This document shows, in pieces, positions 9,187 through 20,943 of a DNA stretch of 37,285 bases. Source of the DNA: Fonticula-like sp. SCN 57-25 (taxonomy: Eukaryota > Nucleariida > Rotosphaerida); assembly GCA_001724245.1 (NCBI GenBank), contig MEDX01000035.1, positions 1-37,285 on the forward strand. Reading direction: 5' to 3'. Below the pieces are notes generated by a model. It saw nothing but the letters and a program-made list of their open reading frames with translations. It was not told where the DNA came from and did no database searches. A program made the translations under genes and the position numbers. Each line of letters opens with the position of its first letter. The first letter of the stretch is position 1.

Positions 9187-11011
9187 CTATTCATCCTTAA
9201 AGATTGAGAAAATGTCCCCGTTGACATAGTCGTTGTCAACGAGGTTGACGAGGAGCCACGAGTTGGCGATGGTGTTCATGAGCTGCGCGGTAGCCGACTC
9301 CTTCTCGTAGCAGCGGGCCCACTGGTGCCACAGCTGGAACGCCTCGTCCTTCCACGCAAGGAAGGAAGTGAGCTCGACGATGGTCGGCTGAATGATCTCG
9401 CTTCCCGGGAAGACGCCCCACGTCACCGCGTTCGGGCGGTCGGGGCTCTTGCTGTTGGTGCGCAGCTTGCCGCTCGCGTCAACGGCAAAGTAGGTGAGGT
9501 ACGGCTCCTTGTCGATGCGCTTGAGGAGCGCGTCAAAGTGGTCGGGCGCCACGAAGAACTCGAGGTACCCCTTTTGGTACACGTAGCCGTTGCTCGGCCC
9601 CCACCCGTAGGGGCGGCTGCCGGACGGCTTGGCGTTCACGGCCGGCTGCGAGTTGACCGTCAGGCAACCGCGGCGGTTGACGGCCGCAAGGCAGTCCACA
9701 ATGGCGCCCGACTCGAGGGCGAGCGGCTCGTCGCACCACGGCAGCGACTTGATGTTGCCCTGCAAAAAGTTGATAAAGACCTCTGCAAGGTCGTGCACAG
9801 ACTCGGGAGTGCCCCACGAGCTGAGCACCTGCTCCTGCGTCAGCTTGATCGACACACCGTAGCCGTCAAGCTCGCCAAAGGCGGGCGACTGCGAGCTGCC
9901 CCAGCGACCGTTCGGGAACTCGTCCCATGTCTCTGTGCGGTTCACGTACGACTTGCAGCGGTTCTGCCAAAAGATCGGGCGCACGTTCTCGTTCTCGCGG
10001 CGGCCGAGCGACTGCTTCCACGGCAGAGGGCGCAGCTTCTCCATCGTGGGGTCAAAGCGCAGCTTCTCGAGAATGTTGCGGACAGAGGCCTCGAGGTTGA
10101 GCGTGTAAAAGTGGAAGAAGGTAATGCCCTCCTGCTGCATGCGGACGATCATGTCCGTGCAGTAGCGCTCGCCGTACGCCTTGACGGCCTCATCGTCATC
10201 CTTGATCGCCTCGAGATCGTTCGCCATCTTTTCCGGAACAGCCGTCTTGCAAAGCGTCGTCATGCGCTTCCAGCCGGCGTACGTATGCAGCGGCATCACG
10301 CCAGGGAGGATCGGGCAGGTGATGCCGATCGCGCGGCAGCGAGCCACAAAGTCAATCAGCAGATCAACGTCATAGAACAGCTGCGTGATAATATAGTCCG
10401 CGCCGGCGTCAATCTTCTCCTTGAGGAACATCAGGTCCGCCTCCTTGTCCTCGTTGTCGAGGTGGCCCTCCGGGTAGCCAGCGACGCCGATGCCAAAGTA
10501 GTCACCATACTCTTGGCGAATGTAGCGGACGAGATCGACTGCATGCGAGAAGCCTCCCTCCACCGCCTCCCAGCGCTCCTGCCCCTTGGGCGGGTCGCCG
10601 CGCAGCGCAAGAATGTTCTGAATGCCGTTGTCCTTGCAAACCTTGAGTGCGTGGTCGATCATGTCCTTGTGCATGTTGGTGCACGTGAGGTGCATGCACG
10701 TCTCGAGACCAAGGTGGCGCGCCGCAGTGGTGCAAATGTCGAGCGTCGCATTCGACGTGCTGCCGCCTGCGCCCCACGTCACATCGACGAACTCGGGGCC
10801 GAGCTGGTACATGCGATCCATGCGGTCATAGAGATTCTCCAGGCCCTACAATGTCGCCCCATGTTTAGATTTCACGCCAAGCGCACATACGCAAATCATA
10901 GCATAAAAAGAAAAGCAAGCGCACCTGCTCCGTCTTGGGCGGGAAATACTCAAACGACCAGCATGGGCGGTTCTCGTCGCGCGCCTTGAGCAGCTTTTGA
11001 ATGATCTTCAT
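9187..11011 (-). CDS. MTHFR: Methylenetetrahydrofolate reductase
   Basis: MTHFR reduces 5,10-methylene-THF to 5-methyl-THF for methionine synthesis. Exons on the minus strand are 11011-10925 and 10845-9187 (581 aa), with one 79-nt intron starting GTGCGC. Exon 1 supplies the family start (MKIIQKLL...WSFEYFPPKTEQ). The N-terminal TIM barrel follows, with DVTWGAGGSTSNATLDI, HLTCTNM, NILALRGDPPKG, YPEGH, ITQLFYDVD and PILPGVMPLHTYAGWKRM. The C-terminal eukaryotic regulatory domain is complete: FPNGRWGSSQSPAFGEL, VNSQPAVNAKPS, GWGPSNGYVYQKGYLEFF, PNAVTWGVFPGSEIIQPT and LVNLVDND. Length and order match fungal and animal enzymes, including the SAM-responsive domain. It is divergent from SKI3. A long antisense reading frame lies over it and is a shadow. 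Confidence 0.96.
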
Positions 11012-11606
11012 GTTTTACTCGCGGCGGGCAAAGATGGCTTCTCCTCGTCGCCCTCGGCTCGCTTCGGTAACTGTCGACAGAACCCCCACACCACGCGTGA
11101 AAATATGGATGAAAAGTGGATTCGCTGAGCAGATGAGTCAATATGGGAAATGTGATATCACTTGGCTCCCTAAAGAATCAGGCGACTCCTAAAAAGCTCC
11201 CTACAGCAATATAGGATAAGAATGCAAAATAGTTAACAGCGAGAACGGCATATTGGGCATGCATGCAAAGCCTCTGTCGTGACAGGTGAAAGCACCTATT
11301 AACACAGCAGAATGTCATATGGGTGTGACACACATTATAGGCACCAAAACAGATGAGGCAGGGATCACATGAATCAGAGGGAAAGCTATAGCAACCCGTC
11401 GATCTAGAGCAATGATCTTGGCCCGCCGCCCTTGAGATATTCAGGTCATTGGCTCCAAGAGCCACGCTGTCTGGGCGTCGAGTGTCATTGTGTGGGTTTT
11501 GCACGGCGTATTGGTAAACAATGCAAGCCCGACGTGCGCAAACTGCTGTCAGATTGCATCGTTATTTATGCAAACTGACCTCAGATTGCATCGTGACGGG
11601 ACGACG
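11012..11606. promoter_or_regulatory. Divergent MTHFR/SKI3 intergenic region
   Basis: At 595 bp this is the longest intergenic stretch, and no RNA gene or credible ORF is seen in it. On the MTHFR side there is TGAGTCA (11134-11140), a GCN4/AP-1 consensus 123 bp before the MTHFR start, and the palindrome GTGATATCAC (11152-11161). A small hairpin, AGGTG-AAAG-CACCT, lies near 11283. On the SKI3 side are two copies of a 24-bp element (11538-11561 and 11570-11593), 32 bp apart. Confidence 0.5.
11538..11593 (+). repeat. Two copies of a 24-bp promoter element
   Basis: Each copy reads GCAAACTG, three variable bases (CTG or ACC), then TCAGATTGCATCG. They are separated by 8 bases (period 32 bp, about three helical turns) and end 13 bp before the SKI3 ATG. 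The same layout (GCAAACTG, GTG, CCAGTTTGCATCG) stands upstream of RPA12. Confidence 0.75.
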
Positions 11607-14600
11607 ATGGCGGCCAAAGCGGCGCTGAAGGCGGCCCGAGAGGCGCTCGGCCAGAAGGAGCCCGCCGTTGCCATCACGCACTGCAATGTACGTTTCTTCA
11701 GTTGTTCTTTTATAGCTAGAGCTCACGCATTTGCCAGGCGGCGCTGGAGGCAGAGCCCGGCAACTACATGGCCCTGGTGCTGCTTGGCAAGGCAAACGCC
11801 GATCTCGGCAACACGGAGGGCGCAGAGGGCGCCTACCGCCGCGCCATTGAAAGCGATGCCGCGCAGCTGCTTGCGTGGCAGGGGCTTGCCAGTTTGTTTG
11901 CAACGACAGGCGTTCTCGCGCAGCAGCTGGAGGTGTGGGGCGTGCTCCGCACCATGTACCTCGCTCAGGGCGACGCGGCCAAGCACGACGATGTCCTCTC
12001 CAAGATTGTAGAGGCGTCTGCCACGGCAGAGACGAGCGGAGCAACGCGTCGCGAGGCCGCCACGGCACTTCAAGCCGCGCTTGCGGACGACGCCGAGGAC
12101 GCGTCGTTCCGCTCTAACGAGGCGCTGTACCTCCGTGTGGTCGCCCTGCTGGAAGCGGACGAGGCCGCGCAGATATCAAAGACAGTGGACAGTGAGCGCC
12201 GCAGCCTCCGCAACACGAGCAAGCCCGCAGAGATTTTGCAGCGCGTTACGTTGCAGATGCACGCGTCGTCCGGCGTCGATGATGCGTACGCATTTGCCAT
12301 CGCCAAGACGCACAGCGACCGTCTTCAGTCTGCGCTAGCCCACCGCCAGCTCAGCCGCCTTGCTCTGCTGACCGGCAATGAGGCGCGTGACCTGTATGCG
12401 CGTCTGCTCCCAATTTGCATTTATCTTTTGTCGTTGCCGGGCGCGTCTGCCGAAATCTCTTCCTTTGTGGCGGCACACCAGTTCTTCACCTCTCCCGCGC
12501 CCATTGCGGGCGCCGAGTCGCTGCCCGACGATCATCCCGCTGCCCTCTTTTCCTCTGCGATTGCATGCATCCCTGCCGGCAAGCAGATGGACGCCGTTGA
12601 TTTGCTACGTTCGTTGGCCGTGCAGACGAGGACGGCCGCGTCCAACTATGGCCTGGACACGCGGCTCCGCGAGCGGGCGCTGTCGCTCGCGCTCGTGGAC
12701 GCCCTCCTGCACCGCTGGCGTGGCGCCGACGTTGGTATGACTAGCTCCACCGCAGTGAAGCACGCGGAGGAGGCGCTCGGCCTGTGCACACAGCTGATTG
12801 AGGTGGACGGCGCCGACCGCGCAGCCCACTTTGGGGCCGGCCGCGCCCTCGCGCTGCTCAACCGTCCACTCGAGTCGCTTGGTCACTTCCCCAGCGACGT
12901 CGCGGCGGCGTCCACGACAGAGTCCACGTGGATTGCCTGGGCGCGTTTTCGTCTGGGCGAGCTCGCCGAGGCGGAGCGCCTTTTGCTGCAGGTCATTGCC
13001 GCCGAGCCGACGAATGCTCTGGCGCAGTACCGCCTGGCTCGTGCGCGGTGGCAGGACGAGGCACGCAGGACGCGCACCGACTGTCTCGCGCACCTGCTGC
13101 TGGCGATGCAGAGCGACAGCTCGCTGGGTGTCAACTTTACGCTGCTGGGCAAGTTTTACGACGTTGTAGAGAGCGACGCGACACGCGCGTCAAAGTGCTA
13201 TATTCGCGCTCTGACGCTGGAGCCGACGGATGCCGAAGCCGGCACTGCTCTGGCGGCGCTCCACACCCGCAATGGGGACCGCGCTGCCGCGATTGCTGTG
13301 TACGAAAAGGCCGCGCAGGACGATCCGCGCGCACAGTGGCCGTGGATGCCGCTTGGCAAGACGCACCTGTACGGCGCGGGCGCCGCGCACAGCCTGGCCC
13401 GCGCGCAGGTGTGCTTCCAGACGGCCATTCGTCTCGGCGGGCATGACGACGCCGCGTGCTGGGAGGCGCTCGGCGAAACGTACCGCAGGCAAGGAAAGTA
13501 TGCCGCTGCGCTCAAGGCGCTCCAGCGCGCCATCGAGCTTGAGCCGGGGTCACCGCACGCGCGCTTTCAGACGGCCATGGTGCGCCTCAAGCTCGGGCAG
13601 TATGAGGATGCCATCGCACTCTTGTCCGACGACACCGCTGCCGCAGACGCGCATAAGGACGCGATCCCGACGGTCGCGACAAAGTTTGCGCTTGCCGACT
13701 GCTGCTTCCAGGCGTCGCGTCAGCTGCGCCAGGACGGCCGCTACGGCGCGGCGGCTGCGCGCCTCGTGGACGCCCTTGCTGCGCTGAGGGTGGCGATCGA
13801 GGGCGACTCGCCGCGCGGGCACGTGGCCCAGTGGAAGCTCGCGGGCGACGTCTGCCTCGCGTTCTCATCGCCGCTCGACGCGTACGCGCCACGGGCAGCC
13901 AATGATGACCGTGTGTGGCTTCTTTCCGCTGCGCAGCGTGTCTCGGGTGACTCTAGTGTTCCAAAGGAGCTCCTCTCGCTTCCGGTTGAAAATGGCGCGG
14001 ACCTTGAAGCGGTGCTCGCCACGGGCGTTGCGTGTTACACTGCCTGCCTCGCGCTCGCCGCCACGGAGCGGCAGCACCTGGACGCACTTCAGGACATTGC
14101 CTCTGGCCTCGCAACACTGTACGCGCATTATATATTGGGATGATTATCTAAACTGCTTTTAGAGCCCGTTCGATTGTTTCGCGCGGCGGCCAGGGCGCGG
14201 CGCCTATTCTGAGCTTGTCGGTAAAGGTCGCGCGCGCGTGCCTGAAGCGCGATGCGCACCGCGTGGCCGCGTGGGGCGCCCTCGGCACCGCCCTGTACCT
14301 TTCCGGCAATGTTGCGGGCGCCCAGAGCGCTTTTGTTCGCGCGACCAAGTACGCTGCCAAGGGCGTCGCCGACCCTTGGTGCAACCTCGGCTGGCTCTAC
14401 ATGTCGATCCCCGATGATAAGTGCAGCGACGCGTCGGGCGACCGCTCAATGAACTTTCTCGCGAACCGCGCGTTCGCAGCCGCGCAGGTGCACGATCCCG
14501 AGAACGCACGCGCGTGGCTTGGCCAGGCGCTTATCACCGAGCGCACCACGTCGGCCAGCGACACGGACGCACTCGAGCTCTACACGCACGCGGCGTCGCT

Positions 14601-16561
14601 TTGCAATGCCGAGCTGGTACGCTTACAACGTGTGTTTTTTCTTAGCGTTCTTACAGAAATTATAGGCGTTTGCCAACAATTCCGTCGGCCGGCTACTGCT
14701 TGCGCACCTTATGCGTACCTCGTCGGCGCCTGCCTTTGCGTCGCAGCTCCCCGCCGCGCTTCACCTCGCGCTAAAGTCGACCGAGATGGGCGGAATGTCC
14801 GAGGCGTCGCGCGCGCCGCTTGTCCTCGCAGGCATGCTGGCGGAGCGGCGCGGCAACCATGCGCTCGCGTCGTCACTGTACGAGCGGGCCGGCGCCGCTG
14901 AGCACACCGGGCGTGCACTTCTCGCTGCTGGCCAAGTGGGTAGAGCTGTTGCATCGCTTGATGCGGCCGCGGGCGCCGCCGGGTCAGCCCCAGCAACGCA
15001 CCAGTCGCACGGCCTTGCACTGTACGCATCGGGCCGCATGGACGAGGCCGTGGCGGCGCTGCAAAAGTGCGGCTCGTCGTCAGCGCCGCTCTTTGCGTCG
15101 GCCTCGCTGCAGCTCTGCCAGCTCTTGTTGGCGCTCCCGTCCGAGGCGCACCAGGCGCACGCGCGCGCCCTGCTTCGCAAGATTGTTGCCGACAGCACGG
15201 GCGACGTTGCGGCGCTCCTCGTGCTTGCGGCCGCGGCTTCGGCGGCCAAGGACACGGAAAGCGCCGCCGTGGCAATGTCCGCGCTTCACCGCCTACCAGC
15301 ACACGCGTTCAGCGACGCGCAGTACGCTCAGTACGCGTCGCTGTGTGCGCGCGCGGCAGACGCTGGTGGCGACCGAGCCGCCGCCAAGGCGCACCTCTCG
15401 CGCGCCGCGCTTCGCTCTCCCGGCCGCGTGTCCACGTGGCTTCCGCTTTCCGCGTATATCTCCCAGACGAGCCAGTCGGGCGAGCAGACTAGGCTAGGCG
15501 TGGACGCCGCAACGAGTGCGCGCGCAGTCGCCGGCAGCGCGAGTACCGTCGACACGAGCGCTGTGTACCGCCGTCTCGCGACGGCGCTCCTCTACCACGG
15601 CGGCGGCGAGGAGCGGCGCGCAGTGCAGCACAGCATGCGTGCGTCGCCGGGTGACCTTGACGCGCGTCTGCAGCTTGCCTTCACGCTAGGTGCCGCTGTG
15701 ACGCGCCACGTAGCAGCCGGCGACATGGTGGGCGCCGCGGACGCGAGCAAGCGCCTCGAGGGCTGCCTCATGTTTGTCGACGGCCAGTCGGCCGCCGTCG
15801 CGGGTAGCGACTCTGTGCAGGCGTCACGGCGGCAGCGCGCTCTCTCGCGGGCGCTCATCGCGCGCCTTTTGTTAGCTGACGCATGGAGCGCGCGCGCCTC
15901 CATTTTAAACGGCCATGTGGACGACGACCCGCTTGCACTCTATGGTCGTGCGCTCAATGTAGCCAACGAAGTGCTGTCGGCGAGCGCGCTGCCGGCCGTG
16001 CAGTGCGCCGCGCTCGTCACGATTGGGCGCACATACCGCCGCGCGGGGCAGCTTGCCGACGCGCTGCAGAGCTTTGCGCGCGCAGCTGACGCCGTTCCGG
16101 TTGACTCCCCCGACGCTGCAGAGGCGTGGCAGGAGGTGGCGGCGACATACGAGTCCGCGGGGGCGCTCGGCGATGCCGCGGCGGCGCTGGAGCGCGCGGG
16201 CGGGTCGTGCGCGCGCACCGCCGACGCCGGCGTCATCCAGGCGCGGCTGTCGCGGCTTGCTCTTATGCGCGACGACCGCCCCGCCGCGGCGAGCCACGCG
16301 GGCGCAGTGCTTCAGCGCGACTCGCAGAGCGGCGTCGGGAGGCTGATGCAGGCCGCGGGCAACCTGGGCGGGCCGGGAGGTGTCCCGAAGGTGATCAAGT
16401 CGCTCGCGGCGGCGCGCGCGGCAGAGGCCAAGCTCGGAGCGCTCGCGGACCACTACGAAGCTGCGGCGTACCTGAGCGCAGGTGATAGGGAGGCAGCCAA
16501 GCGCGCACTCGGCGGCAGCGAGGAGCGCTTGCAGGCCGTCGCGGCGGTCGTGGGCATCTGA
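11607..16561 (+). CDS. SKI3: SKI3/TTC37, TPR scaffold of the SKI complex
   Basis: Ski3 is the tetratricopeptide scaffold that joins the Ski2 helicase and Ski8 and feeds mRNA into the cytoplasmic exosome. Exons are 11607-11687, 11738-14118, 14163-14616 and 14666-16561 (1603 aa; human TTC37 is 1564). Introns are 50, 44 and 49 nt. The N-terminus (KAALKAAREALGQKEPAVAI) parallels TTC37, followed by LLAWQGLASLF. TPR units continue throughout. Central landmarks match the family: LLGKFYDVVESDATRASKCY, LTLEPTDAEAG, CWEALGETYRRQGKYAAALK and PHARFQTAMVRLKLGQYEDA. Later repeats are Ala-rich and diverged. AATAAA lies at 16591-16596, 30 bp after the stop. The unspliced reading stops shortly after the second donor, so that intron is secure. 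Confidence 0.93.
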
Positions 16562-16590
16562 GCGTGTGTGCATACTATTGTGATTCATGC

Positions 16591-16596
16591 AATAAA
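16591..16596 (+). terminator. Poly(A) signal of SKI3
   Basis: AATAAA stands 30 bp after the SKI3 stop, followed by an A-rich stretch to about 16620. Position and strand fit a polyadenylation signal. Confidence 0.5.
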
Positions 16597-16764
16597 AGAA
16601 AAAAATAATATATTAAAAAACGGCGGCCGGCATTTGTTGCCGTTTCACATGCCATAATATGAAAAAGAAACTGACGAAAAAGCGACAACAAACGATAAAA
16701 TGGGGCGGTAAGCCGCCCTCAGCAGCAGCACTTAATGAATCACAACGGCTCTTGCGGCCGCGTC

Positions 16765-17731
16765 CTAGTTCTGCATGGCGCAGCGGAGAATGTCGAGGAT
16801 GGAGACGACCTTCTGGGCGTGGTGGTTGGCGTCGACGACAAAGAGGCGGTGAGCCTGGGTGGCCTTGAGCATTCCCATGACGTGGGCGATCGAGTGCTCG
16901 GGGAGGCAGACAAAGGTCAGGGCGCGGGTCTTGAGGTCGGCCTGGCGGATGTGCTTGAGGAACTCGATGATGGGCTGGTTGAGCGACTCCTGGTTGGCGA
17001 GGAAGAGCTTGAGGTCCGAGCCCGAGGTGACGCCGGTGAGGCGGCCGCTGGGGCCGACGACGGCGATGCCGCTGCGGCCAGAGCGCTCGAGCGTGCGGAA
17101 AACGTTCAGCGCGGTGTCCTGCTCGTTCACGGTGAGAACGGGCGAAGTGCCGATATTCAGCTCGGCAATCGTCTTGGACGTGAACGAGCCAAGCTCGGCA
17201 GCGTGCGCGTGCAGGTACTCGTTGAGCAGCGACTGCGAAACAATGTTGATGACGCGGCCGTTCTCGTCGACAATCGGCACGCGGTGCAGGCCGGCGCTGA
17301 GCAGCGTGCACACGTCAAGAAGGCTCGCGTCAATGGTAAGCGGGCGGAACGGGTTGCGGCGGGCGAGGTCTATGGCGTCCCATGAGCGCGCCGGAATTCG
17401 AGGGAAAAAGGAGCGTACAGGAAACGGTGACGGCATCCTGGGCGAGGCCAAAGTGGCCGACGCCGTGGCGGAGAATGTCCTCGAGCGTCTTCACGGCGTT
17501 GTTCTCGGCGGTGGCAAAGACGGCGAACGAGACAAGGTCGCGAACGGTGAGCATGCCAATGTACGTCTTGGTCTCCTCATCCCAGACGGGAACCGACAGG
17601 ATGCGGTTGTTCACAAGGAGATCAAAGGCAGCGCGCAGATCCATCGAGGTCGTCGCCTCATAGACCTTTCCGCGGCGGAGAGGAAGCTGGCTCACCTTGT
17701 TGGTGGAGAGAAAGTCGCGAACGGCACCCAT
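16765..17731 (-). CDS. Four-CBS-domain protein, AMPK gamma/SNF4-like
   Basis: CBS pairs (Bateman modules) bind adenine nucleotides and regulate partner enzymes. Exons on the minus strand are 17731-17419 and 17369-16765 (305 aa), with one 49-nt intron starting GTACGC. Splicing joins DAVTVS to YLARRNPFRPL. Four CBS repeats can be traced: RRGKVYEATTSMDLRAAFDL with IGMLTVRDLV; LLDVCTLLSAGLHRVPIVDE with INIVSQSLL; VLTVNEQDTALNVFRTLERS with LTGVTSGSDLK; and FVCLPEHSIAHVMGMLKATQ with VVSILDIL. Order and length resemble the gamma subunit of AMPK/SNF1, but similarity to plant and protist CBS proteins is as good, so the kinase link is inference. No glycogen-binding or kinase-binding extension is present. 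Confidence 0.85.
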
Positions 17732-18030
17732 GTCGAATCAACAGGAAAACCGCCTTTTTCGATCCCCTTTTCTTTGCTCCCCCGACACGTCGTAAGAAGA
17801 CGGCGAATCAAAAGCTGAAATTTGGAAGAAAAACAGAAAATTGATGGTTTCAGACCGACCGAAACCGACATCGGACGCTCCAATGATCGGCCGGGAATCC
17901 GCCCCTGCGACCAGCGGCTGACACATCGGTCCGTTCCCTCCGCTGCGGCCGCCAAAATGTGCAAAATAAAAGAGTCAAGTATACATTATCAACACTCAAA
18001 ATATATACAAAAAAAGCCACATGTACAGAA
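17732..18030. other. Intergenic region between the CBS gene and INTS2
   Basis: This 299-bp stretch lies between two minus-strand genes. I see the CBS promoter on its left, with repeated ACCGA units near 17853-17869, and the AT-rich INTS2 3' flank on its right. No gene is supported. Confidence 0.4.
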
Positions 18031-20943
18031 TCAATTGGAAAAGGGCGGTCGCACAACCCCTGCGATTGTCGCTGCTAGGCGCTCAGACGTCTTCTTCATG
18101 ACCGGGAAGCCCGCCAGATCGATAGCCACCATCACAGCCTCCTCGCATATCAACGGGAAAGCGCGGCAAATAATCTCGACGCTCTGCACCGCTTCATCGA
18201 TAAAGCTCGGCGGGTCGCGCAGAATACCTGGCTGCTGTCGCAGACGCGCGAGCACGCGCTGGGCGACATCGAGGCTGCGCGGCATCGGGTACCTGCGGGC
18301 AAGGTGCGCCGCAACGTGAATAGCAAAAAGCTGCTTGCCCAGTTGAGGCTGCGACAGGAGCTCGGGCAGCCAGTCGAGGCACACGTCTGTCAAAAAGTCA
18401 GCAAAGAAAAGCATGCAGTCGTTGCGCGTACGCATGGACGGGACGCCATCGACCATCATCGGGATAAGCTCGGCGTCGTAGCCGTGGAAGTGAACAAGCT
18501 TGAGAAGCACTGGCTGCTCGACAAACAAGAGATGCAGCGCTGCGCAGATGCGCATGCGCACTTCGTCGCGGACCGTGAATGGCGCGCCGTCGTCCTCTTG
18601 CTGCTGCCCAGCCGTGCGCGCAATGTCAAGCAGCAGCTGGACCGCCGCCGCGTCCTGCGTCAGCGCGAGCGTGTGAATGTCCTCTGGACTGATAGGACCG
18701 CGCCCGGCCGCCGCATGGGCGTTCGAGCGCGCGATTCGCCGCAGCTCCGTCCGCGATGCGCTGAGGTAGCCCAGCAGCAGATCCAGAATGATCGGGAGCA
18801 GCGCCGGCGACGAGAGCGCGCGCTCATCGCAGCGCAGCACCAAGAGCGGATCGAGCACCAGGTCATCGTGCGAGTACCGCATCATCTGAACCGCGTCCGA
18901 CTTGCTGCGCAGCATATACAAGGTGTTCTGCAAGAACAGCGCCGGTTGCACAAAGGCCATCGCGCGCCACAGGCGCACAAACTCGTCCGCCAGCAGCCGG
19001 TCGGCGGTCGCGGCGGGAGCGGCCAGCAGCGCCGGCAGCATGCTCTCCACAACAACGTCGGCGTGCAGGGCAAGTCGGTCCGCGTCAAGCAGCATCATCC
19101 AGCGGACGGCGTCCAGGGCGGCCGGCGAGTCCACCTGCGACACCGCCGAGCGGAGCGTGCGCGCAACAGAAGCATCATCGCTAAACAGCCGCGCGCCAAG
19201 CCGCGCGCGCTCGTCGCCAAAAACGGTGCCAAAGACGGGCGCATCGGCGGCAGCGACGGGCGTCGGCAGCACAACATCAAGAACGGACGTTGGCAGAAGC
19301 GAGACGACGCCCTGCGACATCCAAAGGCCGAGCAGCGGACCAAAAATGGGCGCAAAGTCGTCGCCCTGGCGGTAGCTCTCTGTGTGCATCACGATCCGTG
19401 TCGACGGGATGGCCGAGAGCATGGCCGACGGGTACTCTGCCACGGCCGCAAGCGACTGCTGCGACGCGGTCTGGCGGATATCCTCATTGTACCGCAGAAT
19501 AAAGTAGAGGGCCAGCGCCTGCTGGACCAGCGCAGTGCCCGGTGGCGAAAAGAACGCAAGCAGCGCCTTGCTTGACGGCGGCGACCGCAGACCGAGGCGG
19601 CACTGCCGCGAGTACTCGTCAATCACGCGCATCATTATCGGGTCAATCGGCAGCACCGCCTGACGTAGGAGCGAGAGGAACCAGGCAGTGAGGTCCGCGC
19701 CGCTGCGGTCCTCCAGCAGGCGGAGAGCGAGCGCCATGTCGCGGTCTCGCGCAATGTACTCTAGTAGCCGCTCGCTCCGCGTGGGGATCGCCTCAAGAAT
19801 GGCTGCCCGAACTCGCTCATTCAGCACGCTGATTGGGCTGCTCGCCGCGGACGACTCGCGGCCAATAAGCGTCAGGATGTGCAGCCCTGTCCGGAAAAGG
19901 TCTAGATCCTGCTTGCGTAGCTCAACGGCAAGCAGCTCGCGGAACCGTGACGACGGCAGCTGATTCGCCAACGTCGCAATGCACCTTTGTACGTCAATGT
20001 CGACGGGGATGTCGGGAAGAGGGAGCAGCGTGCACAGCACGAGGTCAAACAAGCGCGACGACGGGTGCGCCTCGAGTAGGGCCAATAGAGCGCCAAACGG
20101 GAACGACTGTATGCCACCAAATATCACATTCACCGCCAATGAATGCACAATCTGACACGCGCTGCTCGCGCTGCACGTCCGTAAAAGCGCTTCCCAGTCC
20201 ACAGGCGCGCCAGAGGGCAGCAGCGGAAGGACGGCTGGCAAGTCATGGCAGTGCGCCGTCGTCACCGCCAGCAGGGCCTCGGCGTTAACGGGTCGCTGCT
20301 GCAGTAAAAGTGCACGGACGCGCATGGTATGGTGCGGCGCGAGGGCGCACAGCCGCAGCAGGTTCGCATTCGCTCTCGCGTCGACGAGGTACGCGGCCGC
20401 CGTGCGGATCAAGTCGGGGTGGTTGATGAGGATCGTCTGCAGCACCGCCCAGGAGGACGTACGATGGAGCGCAGAGATAAAGTCGATAGGGGATATTACG
20501 TCCGCCAACTGGTCGTATGCAACGGCGAGGAGAGTGGACAGCTCCGCCTCGTACAACGCGGTGCCAAGCACGACCCTGTCCGCCGCTCCTCCCTTGGCGC
20601 ACAGCAGCTCGCGAAATACAATCAGGACGCGCTGCATAGGCGTCCCGCTTTCAAAAGAAGACGCTGTCGGAGTCTCCTCCCGCGAGTCACCCGCGAGCAT
20701 CTCGCGCACTCTAGTGTAGTCGACCTCGCAGTACGATGCCGCGACATCGGCGCCGGGCAGCTGCCACGACCGCGCGTGGCCCAGGATCGTCAAAATCGGC
20801 GCCGCGCAAGCAACCAACTAGCGCGATAGTAAGCTCACTGGCACACATGTCTGCCTAAAATGCACAAATGAGCGCACCTCGTCGCTCAGCGCGTCGAGCT
20901 GGCCCCACGCCCCTGCCTCGACGGCCCAAAGCACAGCCTCCAT
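18031..20943 (-). CDS. INTS2: Integrator complex subunit 2
   Basis: INTS2 belongs to Integrator, which cleaves snRNA and other nascent Pol II transcripts. Exons on the minus strand are 20943-20878, 20817-18432 and 18386-18031 (935 aa), with introns of 60 and 45 nt. The protein is an alpha-helical repeat protein without catalytic motifs. Diagnostic segments match animal INTS2: YSHDDLVLDPLLVLRCDERA, LLLGYLSAS, LTQDAAAVQLLLDI, LLKLVHFHGYDAELIPMMV, DGVPSMHVCLDWLPELL (across the second intron), LGKQLFAIHVAAHLARRYP, and CRAFPLICEEAVMV. Other landmarks are AYLVDARANANLLRLCAL and QALALYFILRYNEDI. It is shorter than human INTS2 (about 1200 aa). The 22-codon first exon starts at the ATG 57 bp from the CCDC22 ATG. 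Yeasts lack Integrator. Confidence 0.93.
18387..18431 (-). other. In-frame, stop-free 45-nt intron in INTS2
   Basis: The stretch runs GTACGC ... TGCTGAC ... GACAG and would encode 15 extra residues if retained. Excision turns the join into PSMHVCLDWLPELL. Animal INTS2 reads PSMHICLDFIPELI there without an insertion. Homology, splice sites and branch sequence all agree. Confidence 0.9.

Noticed and set aside
9325-10989. 554-codon plus-strand reading frame
   Set aside because: It lies exactly antisense to MTHFR, whose identity is certain. GC-rich third positions make long stop-free antisense frames here.
11178-11504. 108-codon Cys/His-containing minus-strand ORF in the MTHFR/SKI3 gap
   Set aside because: No family resemblance, no good promoter or splice context; cysteine spacing does not form a known zinc motif.
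12286-12328. GTACGC ... CTTCAG intron-like segment in SKI3
   Set aside because: 43 nt is not a multiple of three, so removal breaks the frame, and no branch sequence is seen.
18304-19575. 423-codon plus-strand frame over INTS2
   Set aside because: Arg/Gln-rich antisense shadow with no recognisable domain.
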